DNA of 64,000 bases. Source: Yersinia intermedia (GTDB lineage: Bacteria; Pseudomonadota; Gammaproteobacteria; Enterobacterales; Enterobacteriaceae). The stretch covers positions 4,650,001 through 4,714,000 of the forward strand of contig NZ_LR134116.1 in assembly GCF_900635455.1 (NCBI RefSeq), given 5' to 3'. The translations under genes and the position numbers were made by a program. Shown piece by piece: positions 1-10,893 of this stretch (position 1 is the stretch's first letter; each line of letters begins with the position of its first letter). A model generated the notes under the pieces. That model was not told where the DNA came from, did not search any database, and saw only the letters and a program-made list of their open reading frames with translations.

Positions 1-151
1 GGGTTTTGGTGATACCAAATTCTTCCTGAATATGGGCTGAAGCAACGGCAAGGTTGGCTCTATCAACATAACAAATGACAACCGTGACAAATATCATAAA
101 TAGTGTCAGATAGCGCCTTTTGCTTGGGGCAGTAGCTAAGGTCATTTCCAT
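1..151 (-). CDS. dgoT: D-galactonate MFS transporter, N-terminal part
   Basis: Only the first 50 codons are in the window; the gene runs off the left edge. Read leftward from the ATG at 151, the product has a short polar N-terminus with a KRRYL stretch, then the first membrane helix and the segment [20 protein letters not shown]. That segment is characteristic of the DgoT/anion:cation symporter group of the major facilitator superfamily. DgoT imports D-galactonate with protons across the inner membrane. It is the last gene of the dgo operon, as in E. coli. The 269 bases between it and dgoD hold no gene that I can recognise. Confidence 0.85.
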   Translation of the reverse strand, partial: MEMTLATAPSKRRYLTLFMIFVTVVICYVDRANLAVASAHIQEEFGITKT

Positions 152-420
152 GGTAATGATCCCAATGATAATCGGATTAATATACGCCGAAGCTCCCTGC
201 CAGAATTACTGATAACACTGTCGCATTACCGTATTTTGGGCGCAAGGGAACTCCTGCGTGTAGGGTCGCAATAAATTGTTATTTAATAAAATCTCTATTT
301 TTCGACCAGTATTATTAACGGGAAGAAAATAGTTTTTTAACTGCTGATATACGTTTTATCTTTGTTAGGATTAATTCCTGATAATTGTATTAGATAATTT
401 ATTAATCGAACGAGGGCAAC

Positions 421-1569
421 TTACCATTCGGCTACTGCACCATCAGGATAGCGCCAAACCGGGTTTCTCCAATCGGGGGCATTTTTGCTGCGTTCAATCA
501 CTAACTCCTCATTGATTTCTACCCCTAAGCCCGGTTTCGTCAGCGGATAGAAATGGCCATCGGTCATTTTGAAATCGTCTTTATTAATTACATAATCCAG
601 TAACTCAGCACCTTGGTTGTAATGAATCCCCATGCTTTGCTCCTGCAATACGGCATTGCGGGCGACAAAATCAAGGTGCAAACAAGACGCCAGTGCAATT
701 GGCCCAAGTGGGCAATGTGGTGCTAATGCCACATCATAAGACTCCGCCATCGCGGCAATTTTAAAGCACTCAGTCAGGCCACCAGCATGAGATAAGTCAG
801 GTTGAATAATTGCCAACCCACCATCAGCCAATACCCGTTTAAATTCAAACCTGGAGAACATCCGTTCGCCTGCTGCGATAGGAATATGGGTTTGTGCTGC
901 CAGACGGGGATAATACTCTGCCTGTTCTGCTAATACGGGTTCTTCAATAAACAATGGGCGATAAGGTTCTAATTCTTTAATCAGGATTTTTGCCATTGGC
1001 GCATTAACCCGACCATGAAAATCTAAACCAAATTCAATACGGTTACCAAAGGCTTCACGAATTTGTGCCACAACCTCGACGGCGGCATCAACTTTACGGG
1101 CATTATCGATAAGGCCCATTTCCTCACAACCATTGAGTTTAAACGTATCAAAACCAATCTCAGTGAGTTTATTAATACCGCTAATTACATCAGACGGGCG
1201 ATCACCGCCAACCCAACTGTAAGCTTTAATTTTATCGCGAACCAATCCACCCAATAATTGGTAAACCGGAACCCCCAATGCTTTGCCTTTAATATCCCAT
1301 AGCGCCTGATCGATGCCGGCAATAGCACTCATCAGAATAGGGCCACCGCGATAGAAACTGCCGCGATATAATGTCTGCCAAATATCGTTGATACGTGCCG
1401 GGTCTTGCCCGATAACATATTCAGATAACTCATGTACCGCAGCCTCAACGCTACGAGCACGCCCTTCAATTACCGGTTCACCCCAACCAATAATGCCTTC
1501 ATCGGTTTCGATTTTCAGAAACATCCAGCGTGGGGGTAAACGGTAAGTGGTTAGCTTGGTAATTTTCAT
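421..1569 (-). CDS. dgoD: D-galactonate dehydratase
   Basis: Enolase-superfamily enzyme that dehydrates D-galactonate to 2-dehydro-3-deoxy-D-galactonate, the first cytoplasmic step of galactonate catabolism. The 382 residues equal the E. coli length and are largely identical to it. Mg2+ ligands of the family fall at Asp183 (in the DFHGR motif), Glu209 and Glu235; the catalytic His185 and His285 are also present. The ATG at 1569 overlaps the stop of dgoA by four bases, which indicates translational coupling. It sits in the dgoR-K-A-D-T operon and is presumably induced by galactonate through DgoR. No anomaly was seen. Confidence 0.96.
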   Translation of the reverse strand: MKITKLTTYRLPPRWMFLKIETDEGIIGWGEPVIEGRARSVEAAVHELSEYVIGQDPARINDIWQTLYRGSFYRGGPILMSAIAGIDQALWDIKGKALGVPVYQLLGGLVRDKIKAYSWVGGDRPSDVISGINKLTEIGFDTFKLNGCEEMGLIDNARKVDAAVEVVAQIREAFGNRIEFGLDFHGRVNAPMAKILIKELEPYRPLFIEEPVLAEQAEYYPRLAAQTHIPIAAGERMFSRFEFKRVLADGGLAIIQPDLSHAGGLTECFKIAAMAESYDVALAPHCPLGPIALASCLHLDFVARNAVLQEQSMGIHYNQGAELLDYVINKDDFKMTDGHFYPLTKPGLGVEINEELVIERSKNAPDWRNPVWRYPDGAVAEW

Positions 1570-2183
1570 TTTGTGGCATCCTTAAAGGCTTTAATAAACG
1601 CAGCCGCTTGTTGTGCAGTCTGAGATACCGATTGGCCTGCACGGTAAAGGTCACCGCCCAAACCAGCACCAGCACAACCCGCAGCCAAATAAATAGACAA
1701 ATTCTCAGGAGTAATCCCCCCAACGGCAAACACCGGCACCTCTGGGGGCAATACAGCTTTCAATGCTTTGATATAGTCGGGGCCAAAAGAGACCGAAGGG
1801 AAAATTTTCAGAGCCTGCGCCCCCGCATCCAGCGCGGTGAAAGCTTCAGATGCAGTGGCACACCCAGCACAAACCGTCATGCCTAACTCAACAGCGCGGC
1901 GGATCACCGCCGGTTGGGTGTTCGGCGTGACCACCAACTTGCTACCCATGCTATGCAACGCATCCAGTTGCTCAGGTTTCAGTACCGTGCCAGCACCAAT
2001 TAATGCACGATGACCAAACTCCGCAACCGTTTGCGCGATACTCACCTCCCATTGTGGGGAATTAAGCGGTATTTCAACCGCATCAAAACCAGCATCAAGC
2101 AGAGCGGCCACATGGTCATGAACTTCTGCGGGTGTGATGCCGCGCAAAATGCCAATCAATGGCATGTTAGTATTCCATTTCAT
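1566..2183 (-). CDS. dgoA: 2-dehydro-3-deoxy-6-phosphogalactonate aldolase
   Basis: Class I aldolase of the KDPG/KHG family (TIM barrel, 205 residues, same length as E. coli DgoA). It splits 2-dehydro-3-deoxy-6-phosphogalactonate into pyruvate and D-glyceraldehyde 3-phosphate. The Schiff-base lysine is Lys126 in the ALKIF segment; the GAGTVL and GGITPEN motifs of the family are present. The start at 2183 lies inside the end of dgoK (17-base overlap) and its end overlaps dgoD, so the three enzymes are tightly packed in one transcript. Confidence 0.96.
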   Translation of the reverse strand: MKWNTNMPLIGILRGITPAEVHDHVAALLDAGFDAVEIPLNSPQWEVSIAQTVAEFGHRALIGAGTVLKPEQLDALHSMGSKLVVTPNTQPAVIRRAVELGMTVCAGCATASEAFTALDAGAQALKIFPSVSFGPDYIKALKAVLPPEVPVFAVGGITPENLSIYLAAGCAGAGLGGDLYRAGQSVSQTAQQAAAFIKAFKDATK

Positions 2184-3075
2184 TTACAATACTCCTGATT
2201 CCAGCTTGAAAAGCCTGATCGCCATCCAACACCTGATAAAGCATCCCAGCCATCTCTAGCCCTTGGGTATAGCGCTCAACCAGTTTAGGATTGCCAATCA
2301 CCGTAATACATTCACCCGCAGCGAGCGGATATTGCTGCTGCATCTGCACGATTTCATTGCCAATCAGCAGGCCAGAAAGCCAGTCGCCGACTGACGTTCG
2401 CTTCAAGCGGCCCAACACATGGGCAGCACGCGTCTCAAACAGACAACGCATGATATTGCTGTCATTAAAGCTTTGCGTCAGGCCATCGATAAATGCAGTA
2501 TTGTCCGGTAATTGAGCCTCCAGCCCTGCCCCCACCAATGAATTATTAAGCAGTAAATAGTGCAATTCACCCGTCATCAAGGTGCGGAAATCCATGACCT
2601 GATCACCCTGCATTTGCACCCATTTACTGTGAGTTCCCGGCAGCAAATAGACCGATGAAGGTCGTTCGCTATACGCGCCGATCAGTTGGGTTTCCTCACC
2701 ACGCATCACGTTGCGGTTATCTGGCTTATCAACACATAAACCGGGGATAATCCATGCCCGAATTGGCTCAGCCTCCGCCACACAGGTTAATTGACGCGAT
2801 ACTTGGGTAAGCCGGGTTGGACAAGCAAGATAAGGCACTGAAATCCAACCGGCATTGCTACCAATCATGCCCGCCATCAGCACGGGCAAGTCATACTGTT
2901 GCTGCTGCTCACGCCACGGCGCGATAACCTGCTGAAATACCTGCTGCGCACTTTGCCCATTAAAGCGAGTGACCCCGACTTCTGAGCGCAACATATCTAC
3001 ACATTCACCATGTAAATAAAGCCAGGCACGCAGGTTGGTCGATCCCCAATCAATGGCGATATAGCTTTTATCCAT
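2167..3075 (-). CDS. dgoK: 2-dehydro-3-deoxygalactonokinase
   Basis: Sugar-acid kinase of the DgoK family. It phosphorylates 2-dehydro-3-deoxygalactonate at C6 before the DgoA cleavage. The N-terminal phosphate-binding motif AIDWGSTNLRAW, the central PGTHSKWV and the MTGEL segment are typical. I place the start at the ATG at 3075, where homology to the E. coli protein begins (302 residues). A GTG at 3087, directly after the dgoR stop, would add four residues and cannot be excluded. The 3' end overlaps dgoA by 17 bases. Confidence 0.93.
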   Translation of the reverse strand: MDKSYIAIDWGSTNLRAWLYLHGECVDMLRSEVGVTRFNGQSAQQVFQQVIAPWREQQQQYDLPVLMAGMIGSNAGWISVPYLACPTRLTQVSRQLTCVAEAEPIRAWIIPGLCVDKPDNRNVMRGEETQLIGAYSERPSSVYLLPGTHSKWVQMQGDQVMDFRTLMTGELHYLLLNNSLVGAGLEAQLPDNTAFIDGLTQSFNDSNIMRCLFETRAAHVLGRLKRTSVGDWLSGLLIGNEIVQMQQQYPLAAGECITVIGNPKLVERYTQGLEMAGMLYQVLDGDQAFQAGIRSIVNEMEY

Positions 3076-3087
3076 AACACTGCTCAC

Positions 3088-3786
3088 TCATGTAATATCC
3101 TTTAGCCGTTTAGCGGAGCTGGCGATCATGGTTAGCGCAGCCCGTTCTGCCGCATCGGCATCTTGATGGCGAATAGCGTCATAAAGATCCTGATGCTCTT
3201 GTAATGTGCGCGGCATGTTTTCTTCATCAGGCATGTAGGTTCGTTCAAACACCGCCCGTTGCAGAGAGCTGATTGCCACACTGAGTTGCTGTAATACCGG
3301 ATTGTGTACCGACGCCAATACCGCCTCGTGATAGCGGATATCCGCTTCGTTAAATGCGTCTCTGTCTTGATGATTGGCGATCATTTCATTGAGTGCAGTT
3401 TCAATCACCGCCAGCTCTTTCGAGGTTGCCCGCTCGGCAGCCCAGCGGGCGATGGTAGGCTCTACCAGATTACGCACTTCGCTCATCGCACTGATTAACC
3501 GTGGGTCATAATCACTGGCCAGCGCCCATTGCAGTACATCGGTATCGAGATAATTCCACTGATTACGCGGCCGGACAAAAGCCCCACGAAAGCGTTTCAC
3601 TTCAATCAATCGCTTTGCCATCAGCGCCCGAAAAACCTCACGAATCATGTTACGAGAGGTTTGAAATTCCTCACAAATTTCCGCTTCGGCAGGCAACGGT
3701 GAGCCCGGTGGATATTTGCCCTCAACAATCTGCTGACCAATAACCAAAATAATTCGGTCTGTTTTACTGAGTTGTTCTTTTGTCAT
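3088..3786 (-). CDS. dgoR: GntR/FadR-family repressor of the dgo operon
   Basis: Transcription factor of 232 residues with an N-terminal winged helix-turn-helix (about residues 8-75, with PLPAEAEICEEFQTSRNMIR) and a C-terminal all-helical FCD ligand domain. The FCD domain holds the metal-binding set expected of the family (Asp/His around DIRYHEAV and HNPVL). The sequence matches E. coli DgoR along its length. It is the first gene of the leftward dgo operon and directly abuts dgoK. By family knowledge it represses the operon until galactonate binds. A FadR-type palindrome lies upstream at 3926-3936. Confidence 0.94.
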   Translation of the reverse strand: MTKEQLSKTDRIILVIGQQIVEGKYPPGSPLPAEAEICEEFQTSRNMIREVFRALMAKRLIEVKRFRGAFVRPRNQWNYLDTDVLQWALASDYDPRLISAMSEVRNLVEPTIARWAAERATSKELAVIETALNEMIANHQDRDAFNEADIRYHEAVLASVHNPVLQQLSVAISSLQRAVFERTYMPDEENMPRTLQEHQDLYDAIRHQDADAAERAALTMIASSAKRLKDIT

Positions 3787-3925
3787 GTTCGCTCCGGTTA
3801 TTTCAGGTTAACCAATAATGATTCACTTACTTTACGCATCTCTTGATTAACCGTCCCCACAACGCCGCACAATTTTCAAACTTTGTCGTTCAACACAAAA
3901 CAGATTGTAGAGCTATAATTTATTT

Positions 3926-3936
3926 TTGTACTACAA
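3926..3936. promoter_or_regulatory. Candidate DgoR operator
   Basis: The 11-base palindrome TTGTACTACAA fits the FadR-subfamily GntR operator pattern (t-n-GT-nnn-AC-n-a). It lies 140 bases upstream of dgoR, in the region shared with the divergent gene at 4051. A half-copy (ttgtag) occurs at 3905-3910 and a TATAAT sequence at 3914-3919. Assignment to DgoR is inferred from position and pattern only. Confidence 0.45.
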
Positions 3937-4050
3937 TTTGGATCGCAAAATAAGCAACTCATCACAAAATGAATGGAAAAAATGACACAATCGTTGTTTA
4001 TTTAGAAATAAAAGTCTAATGTGGATTTTTAATTCCAAATGAAATGACCT

Positions 4051-4653
4051 ATGCTTAGTCGATACCAGCCCATTGCCGATGCAATCGCCACACTTTTTTC
4101 TCCCTATGCTGAAGTCGCCATTCATGACTTAGCCAGCCAAAAACTGGTTTATATCGCCAACAACTATTCACAGCGGGAATTAGGGGAAGACTCCAATCTC
4201 AATGATTTGCGATTTGATCAGCACTCACAGGTGATCGGGCCTTACCAAAAGCGTAATTGGGATGGCCGTCAACTGCGTTCCATCAGCACGGTATTGCGCG
4301 ATGACAACAGGCAGCCGATTGGATTGTTATGTATCAATCTGGATATCACCGTATTTGAAAGTGCCAAAGCAGCACTGGAGCTATTCCTGTCAGGGCAACA
4401 ACTACAGCCACAACCGGAAGTGCTGTTTCAGGATGATTGGCAGGAACGTATCAACACTTATATCCATCAATGGTTACAACAGCAGCAACTCACTCTGGCG
4501 GCTTTGAATAATGCTAGCCGCCGGATGCTCATTGAGACCCTCTATCAACAGGGCGCATTCAACGGTAAGAATGCCGCCGGTTACGTGGCAAAAATCCTCG
4601 GTATTGCTCGGGCGACTGTTTATAACCATTTGAAAAATATAAAAACCAGCTAA
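4051..4653 (+). CDS. YheO/DauR-type transcriptional regulator
   Basis: Protein of 200 residues with an N-terminal PAS-like YheO domain (about residues 5-115, with the GLLCINLDI strand) and a C-terminal helix-turn-helix (about residues 165-198, with GYVAKILGIARATVYNHLK). This architecture is that of YheO and of DauR, the Pseudomonas regulator of D-arginine catabolism. It starts a rightward operon with a PLP-dependent dehydratase and an ornithine-cyclodeaminase-family gene, only 19 bases from the next gene. It probably senses a small amino acid and controls these two genes. It is divergent from dgoR. The ligand cannot be told from the sequence. Confidence 0.85.
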   Translation: MLSRYQPIADAIATLFSPYAEVAIHDLASQKLVYIANNYSQRELGEDSNLNDLRFDQHSQVIGPYQKRNWDGRQLRSISTVLRDDNRQPIGLLCINLDITVFESAKAALELFLSGQQLQPQPEVLFQDDWQERINTYIHQWLQQQQLTLAALNNASRRMLIETLYQQGAFNGKNAAGYVAKILGIARATVYNHLKNIKTS

Positions 4654-4672
4654 CGGATTTTAAGGAACCGTC

Positions 4673-5635
4673 ATGAATACATTATTCGATGCCATTAAAG
4701 AAGCTCATCAGGTATTACGCCCACAAGTGAGAGTGACGCCGCTGGAATATAGCCCATTGCTATCGCAGCACAGTGGTTGTGAAATCTATCTTAAGTGCGA
4801 ACATCTGCAACATACCGGTTCTTTTAAATTTCGTGGGGCCAGTAACAAGCTGCGTTTGTTGACCGATGAACAGCGCCAGAACGGCGTTATTACTGCCTCG
4901 ACCGGTAACCACGGGCAGGCTATGGCACTGGCGGGGAAGCTGGCGGGAGTGAAAGCCACCATTTATGCGCCAGAGCAAGCGGCAGCTATCAAGCTGGAGG
5001 TGATCCGTGCACTGGGCGGTCATATTGAACTGGTAGCGGGTGATGCTTTAAATGCCGAACTGGCCGCGAGTATCGCCGCAGAACAGCAGGGCAAAGTTTA
5101 TATCTCCCCTTATAACGACCCGCAAGTGATTGCCGGACAAGGCACTTGTGGCATGGAGATGGTGGAACAGCAACCGGAGCTTGATGCGGTATTTGTTGCC
5201 GTTGGCGGTGGTGGCCTGATTTCTGGTATTGCGACAGTTTTAAAGAAATTATCGGATAAGACACAGGTGATTGGTTGCTGGCCAGCAAATGCTACCAGTA
5301 TGTATACCAGCCTGGAAAATGGCCAAATTCAGGAAGTGGCAGAGCAGGAAACCCTGTCTGATGGTACCGCCGGAGGTGTTGAACCCGGAGCCATCACCTT
5401 CGCACTTTGCCAACAGTTGATCGATCAGAAAGTCCTGGTGAGTGAGCAGGAAATCAAAGATGCCATGCGGTTGATTGCCCACACAGACCGTTGGATGATT
5501 GAAGGTGCTGCCGGGGTGGCATTAGCGGCAGCCTTAAAATTAGCACCACGTTGGCAAGGTAAGAAAGTGGCAGTGGTAGTGTGCGGTAAGAATATCGTAC
5601 TGGAAAAATATCTGGGGGCCATCGCCGAATGCTAA
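4673..5635 (+). CDS. PLP-dependent threonine/serine (or hydroxyaspartate) dehydratase family protein
   Basis: Fold-type II PLP enzyme of 320 residues. The Schiff-base lysine is Lys52 in GSFKFRGA, the STGNHGQAMA substrate loop follows, and the phosphate-binding loop is VGGGGLISG. No C-terminal ACT regulatory domain is present, so it is of the short, catabolic type. A ribosome site (aaggaacc) precedes the ATG. Its 3' end overlaps the following ornithine-cyclodeaminase-family gene by seven bases. The same pairing occurs in ectoine use (EutB/EutC) and in the beta-hydroxyaspartate cycle (BhcB/BhcD). Exact substrate is unknown; plain threonine dehydratase is also possible. Confidence 0.85.
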   Translation: MNTLFDAIKEAHQVLRPQVRVTPLEYSPLLSQHSGCEIYLKCEHLQHTGSFKFRGASNKLRLLTDEQRQNGVITASTGNHGQAMALAGKLAGVKATIYAPEQAAAIKLEVIRALGGHIELVAGDALNAELAASIAAEQQGKVYISPYNDPQVIAGQGTCGMEMVEQQPELDAVFVAVGGGGLISGIATVLKKLSDKTQVIGCWPANATSMYTSLENGQIQEVAEQETLSDGTAGGVEPGAITFALCQQLIDQKVLVSEQEIKDAMRLIAHTDRWMIEGAAGVALAAALKLAPRWQGKKVAVVVCGKNIVLEKYLGAIAEC

Positions 5636-6564
5636 TTTTGAGTAAGCAACAGATTCTTGACAAGTTCGATGCAGATGCCATCACCTTACTGCTCAAAGAG
5701 GGCTTTATCGCGTATAGCCAGCAGCAGGTGCAAATGCCGCCAGTGCAACACTTGCTGTTTGGGCAAGCCAACGGTGATTGCTGTATTAAAAGTGGGTATT
5801 TACAGGGTGACAGCCAGTTTGTCGTAAAGGTTTCCGGCGGTTTCTATGATAATCCCGCGCAAGGATTATCCAGTAATCAAGGGCTGATGATGGCTTTCTC
5901 CGCCCTTACCGGTGAGCCACAAGCTATATTACTCGATGAGGGGTGGCTAACTGCGCTGCGCACTGCGTTGGCCGGGCGAATTGCAGCCGAACTTTGCGCA
6001 CCAAAACATATCAACGCTATCGGTATCATCGGTACCGGTATGCAGGCACGCCTGCATCTGATGTACCTAAAAAGTGTGGTGGCATGCCGTCAGCTATGGG
6101 TTTGGGGTCGCAGTGAAACAGCATTAGAGGAATTTCGGCAGTATGCTGAAAATGAAGGTTTCGAGGTTAATACCACACTGAATGCCGCAGAGTTAGCCCG
6201 TCACTGCCAGGTGATTATCACCACCACACCAAGCAGAGAACCTATCTTGCAGGCAGTGGATATTCAGCCTGGCACCCATATCACCGCAGTCGGCGCAGAT
6301 GGTGTTGGTAAACATGAGCTATCCCCTGAACTGATAGCTAAAGCCGATAAAATTTTGCTGGATTCATGGGCGCAATGCACGGAATTTGGTGAGATTTCGC
6401 AAGCATTCCAGCAAGGGTTATTAACGGCTCACACCTTAACTGAGATAGGTTCAGTTTTAGCGCAAGGCATCTCTTTTAGAGAGAATGACCAACAGATTAC
6501 TCTGGCAGATTTAACCGGATTAGGGATTCAGGATGTGCAGATCGTTAAGGGGATTTTAGCATAA
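5629..6564 (+). CDS. Ornithine cyclodeaminase / mu-crystallin family protein
   Basis: NAD(P)-binding protein of 311 residues. The substrate half contains KVSGGFYDN and the segment DEGWLTALRTALAG; the Rossmann motif GIIGTGMQARLH starts near residue 126. Family members include ornithine cyclodeaminase, alanine dehydrogenase, L-arginine dehydrogenase (DauB) and iminosuccinate reductase (BhcD). The ATG lies inside the end of the preceding dehydratase gene, so the two are coupled. With a DauR-like regulator upstream, an imine-reducing or deaminating role in amino-acid catabolism is likely, but the substrate is not determined. Confidence 0.85.
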   Translation: MLILSKQQILDKFDADAITLLLKEGFIAYSQQQVQMPPVQHLLFGQANGDCCIKSGYLQGDSQFVVKVSGGFYDNPAQGLSSNQGLMMAFSALTGEPQAILLDEGWLTALRTALAGRIAAELCAPKHINAIGIIGTGMQARLHLMYLKSVVACRQLWVWGRSETALEEFRQYAENEGFEVNTTLNAAELARHCQVIITTTPSREPILQAVDIQPGTHITAVGADGVGKHELSPELIAKADKILLDSWAQCTEFGEISQAFQQGLLTAHTLTEIGSVLAQGISFRENDQQITLADLTGLGIQDVQIVKGILA

Positions 6565-6603
6565 TCATGTAATTATTATTTTTACCGACGGTTTTATTTC
6601 AAG

Positions 6604-6626
6604 GCCGATAAACATAATTTATCGGC
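6604..6626. terminator. Bidirectional hairpin between convergent genes
   Basis: A perfect 9-bp stem (gccgataaa / tttatcggc) with a 5-base loop lies between the ends of the rightward operon (6564) and the leftward GntR gene (6661). AT-rich tracts lie on both sides (ttttattt at the left, tattttag at the right), so it can end transcription in both directions. Confidence 0.75.
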
Positions 6627-6660
6627 TGGTATTTTAGCATCTCAATATAGAAAACCAATA

Positions 6661-7383
6661 TTAAGGACTATTATTCTCAGGGCGTTGACGTGGCCAGAAG
6701 TATTTCACTCTAAACTCATGCACATTGGATGTTAACAATGAATAGTCAAGATGAACACCTTTAATATCAATAGCTTGCGTGGTTAACTGCAACGCAGGTT
6801 CACGAGGGCTAATTTTGAGTAAATTCGCCACTTCTTTATCAGGAATAATCGGCATAAAAGTCTCATAGCATCCGGCAATGGTCATCCCGCAATTTAGCTC
6901 GATATAGGCAAACTTTGAATTAACCATATCCCGTAAAGACAAATCAGGAAATAATGCTACAGACATCCAAGTATCTTCTAATTGTACCGGTTTATCATCA
7001 ATAAACCGCAGCCTCCTAATATAATAAACCTGATCGCCATTTTTTATTCTCAATTGAGAAGATATATTTGCATCTGACTTTATCACCATAAATTTAAGTA
7101 CTTTACTGGTGCAATTCTTTCCCGCCTGCTGCGCATTCTCTGAGAAACTTTTTAATGCACTAATATTCGGCTGAATATTTTTATTTCTTATATAAGTTCC
7201 AGAACCGTGCCGTTTTTCAAGCAGCCCTTCATCAACCAAGACTGTCATAGCTTTACGTAATGTATTGCGTGAAATATTCAACGCAATGGCCAATTTTTGT
7301 TCTGATGGAAAAATATCACCGACCTTATATTCCAGTGAATTAACACGGTCTCTAAGGAATTTTACAACTTCAGCATAAACCAC
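6661..7383 (-). CDS. GntR/HutC-family regulator of the beta-glucoside operon
   Basis: Protein of 240 residues with an N-terminal winged helix-turn-helix (about 5-70, with FPSEQKLAIALNISRNTLRKA) and a C-terminal UTRA effector domain (about 90-230). HutC-type regulators with UTRA domains commonly sense phosphorylated sugars. It is divergent from the 6-phospho-beta-glucosidase gene, so it most likely controls the PTS operon to its right with a phospho-disaccharide as inducer. The start is the GTG at 7383, preceded by a good ribosome site (agaggtg); no in-frame ATG is near. Confidence 0.87.
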   Translation of the reverse strand: MVYAEVVKFLRDRVNSLEYKVGDIFPSEQKLAIALNISRNTLRKAMTVLVDEGLLEKRHGSGTYIRNKNIQPNISALKSFSENAQQAGKNCTSKVLKFMVIKSDANISSQLRIKNGDQVYYIRRLRFIDDKPVQLEDTWMSVALFPDLSLRDMVNSKFAYIELNCGMTIAGCYETFMPIIPDKEVANLLKISPREPALQLTTQAIDIKGVHLDYSLLTSNVHEFRVKYFWPRQRPENNSP

Positions 7384-7549
7384 TTATGCACCTCTTGTAT
7401 TATTGTTTGTATTAATTTTTTTTCATTAAATAACAGTGAGTTAGTTATTAACTTTAAAATTTTACTGACAAGGTAGTTCTTTTTTAAGCAACTAAGTGAA
7501 CACATCACAATATAAAATAAAGTGATCAAGTTAACGGTTTTAAAAATAA

Positions 7550-9058
<1,509 letters not shown>

Positions 9059-9110
9059 TTTATTCATTTAATCGCTGTTTCTCAGGTCATTATTATTTTA
9101 GAGAATAATC

Positions 9111-9413
9111 ATGAAAAAAATATTACTCGTATGTGCAGCAGGAATGTCAACCAGCATGCTTGTTAAAAGAATGCAAGATCATGCCAGCTCAATTGGTTTA
9201 GAAGTTGATATTGAAGCGCTATCAATTTCAGATGCTAAAGATAAAGTTGATAGTATTGATATCGTTATGCTAGGGCCACAGGTGCGTTATCAGAAAGCAG
9301 AAGTTGAGGAGATTGTTAATGGTAGAATTCCTGTCTTAGTTATCAATATGAAAGATTATGGTTCAATGAATGGTAAGGCTGTATTAGAAACAGCATTGGC
9401 CGCCATTCAGTAA
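9111..9413 (+). CDS. PTS lactose/cellobiose-type EIIB component
   Basis: Protein of 100 residues of the Lac-family IIB type. The phosphorylated cysteine is Cys8 in the P-loop-like segment VCAAGMSTSMLV. It receives phosphate from IIA (13614-13937) and passes it to the sugar carried by IIC (9541-10866). It lies 52 bases after the glucosidase gene. All three PTS parts are on separate genes, as in the chb/cel systems. Confidence 0.93.
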   Translation: MKKILLVCAAGMSTSMLVKRMQDHASSIGLEVDIEALSISDAKDKVDSIDIVMLGPQVRYQKAEVEEIVNGRIPVLVINMKDYGSMNGKAVLETALAAIQ

Positions 9414-9444
9414 TCAATTGATTAAAAATTTATTAAAAAATCGT

Positions 9445-9465
9445 GCGTAGATATTTAATCTGCGC
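9445..9465 (+). other. Intercistronic hairpin between IIB and IIC genes
   Basis: An 8-bp stem with one G-U pair (gcgtagat / atctgcgc) and a 5-base loop lies in the 127-base gap between the IIB and IIC genes. It has no T-run, so it is more likely an mRNA-stabilising or processing element than a full terminator. Function is inferred. Confidence 0.4.
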
Positions 9466-9540
9466 CTCTAACTTATTCTAAAAGAAATTAAATTTATAGT
9501 CACTCAAATATAAATGGTGTATTTTTAATAAGGAATAATA

Positions 9541-10866
9541 ATGAGTTTCATGACATCCTTCGAAAGAGGAATGGAGAAAATTCTCGTTCCCATTGCAATA
9601 AGATTAAACTCACAAAGGCATATTGCCGCTATTCGTGATGCTTTTATTCTATCTTTCCCACTCGTGATGGCAAGTTCATTTATTATATTAATTAACTTTG
9701 CTATTCTTTCACCCGATGGCTTCATTGCCAAAATGCTTTTCTTGGGTAAGATTTTCCCTAATATTGCTAGTGCCCAAGCAATATTTTCACCGGTGATGCA
9801 AGGTTCGGTGAATATAATGGCAATATTGATTGTCTTTTTAGTGGCGAGAAACCTTGCCATTAGTTTTAAACAAGATGATCTGCTATGTGGCCTAACCGCT
9901 ATTGGGGCTTTCTTTATTGTTTATACCCCCTATGAAATGATTGGCGGCCAGGCGTATATCACAATGAAGTTTATGGGTGCACAAGGGCTATTCGTGGCCA
10001 TTATTGTGGCGCTGATTACTGGGGAGATTTTCTGTCGATTAGCGCGATCACCCCGTGCAACTATTGCCATGCCAGCACAGGTGCCACCAGCGGTTGCCCG
10101 GTCATTTAAAGTATTGATCCCTGTTTTTGCCGTGATGATTTTCTTCTCGGTACTGAGCTACCTGATTTCTATGATATCCCCACTTGGGCTAAATGATCTG
10201 ATTTATTCTCTCATTCAGGCACCGCTCAAGCATATGGGTACCAATATCTTTGCTGTCGTGATTCTTGGTGTTGTCAGTAACTTCCTATGGATACTCGGTA
10301 TCCACGGCCCGAATACGATTGCCGCTATCCGCGAAGCCATTTTCTCAGAGGCCAATCTGGAGAATCTGTCTTACGCAGCAACGCATGGCACAACTTGGGG
10401 CGCACCTTACCCAACAACCTGGGGAAGTATTTACGATACCTTTGCCAACTATGGTGGCTCCGGTATGACACTTGGCTTAATTCTTGCCATTTTCATTGCC
10501 TCGCGCCGCCCAGAGTATCGGGATATTGCTAAGTTATCGATTGTTCCTGGTTTATTTAACATTAATGAACCTATTATTTTCGGCTTACCTATTGTCCTTA
10601 ATCCGGTATTGATTATTCCATTTATTATGGTGCCAGCGGTTAATTCATTAATTGGCTATTTCTTTGTCTCAATGAATATTATTCCTCCTGTGGCTTATGC
10701 CCTCCCGTGGACCACTCCTGGCCCGCTTATACCGTTCTTGGGCACAGGAGGGGATTGGCTAGCGCTCGGCGTCGGAATTCTCTGCCTGGTTGTCTCGACA
10801 CTGATTTATCTGCCATTTGTGATGATATCCAACAAAGTCCAGATGAAAAACGCCGAGAATGCATAG
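9541..10866 (+). CDS. PTS lactose/cellobiose-type EIIC permease
   Basis: Integral membrane protein of 441 residues with about ten hydrophobic segments. It is the sugar-translocating IIC of the Lac/cellobiose PTS family. The conserved LWILGIHGPNTIAAI and the later FNINEPIIFGLPIVLNP, where the glutamate of the NEP motif contacts the sugar, are both present. The ATG follows an aaggaataata ribosome site. It works with the IIB and IIA of the same operon to import a beta-glucoside or cellobiose. Confidence 0.93.
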   Translation: MSFMTSFERGMEKILVPIAIRLNSQRHIAAIRDAFILSFPLVMASSFIILINFAILSPDGFIAKMLFLGKIFPNIASAQAIFSPVMQGSVNIMAILIVFLVARNLAISFKQDDLLCGLTAIGAFFIVYTPYEMIGGQAYITMKFMGAQGLFVAIIVALITGEIFCRLARSPRATIAMPAQVPPAVARSFKVLIPVFAVMIFFSVLSYLISMISPLGLNDLIYSLIQAPLKHMGTNIFAVVILGVVSNFLWILGIHGPNTIAAIREAIFSEANLENLSYAATHGTTWGAPYPTTWGSIYDTFANYGGSGMTLGLILAIFIASRRPEYRDIAKLSIVPGLFNINEPIIFGLPIVLNPVLIIPFIMVPAVNSLIGYFFVSMNIIPPVAYALPWTTPGPLIPFLGTGGDWLALGVGILCLVVSTLIYLPFVMISNKVQMKNAENA

Positions 10867-10893
10867 TCGCGTAAAATATCAGGAGAGATCACA

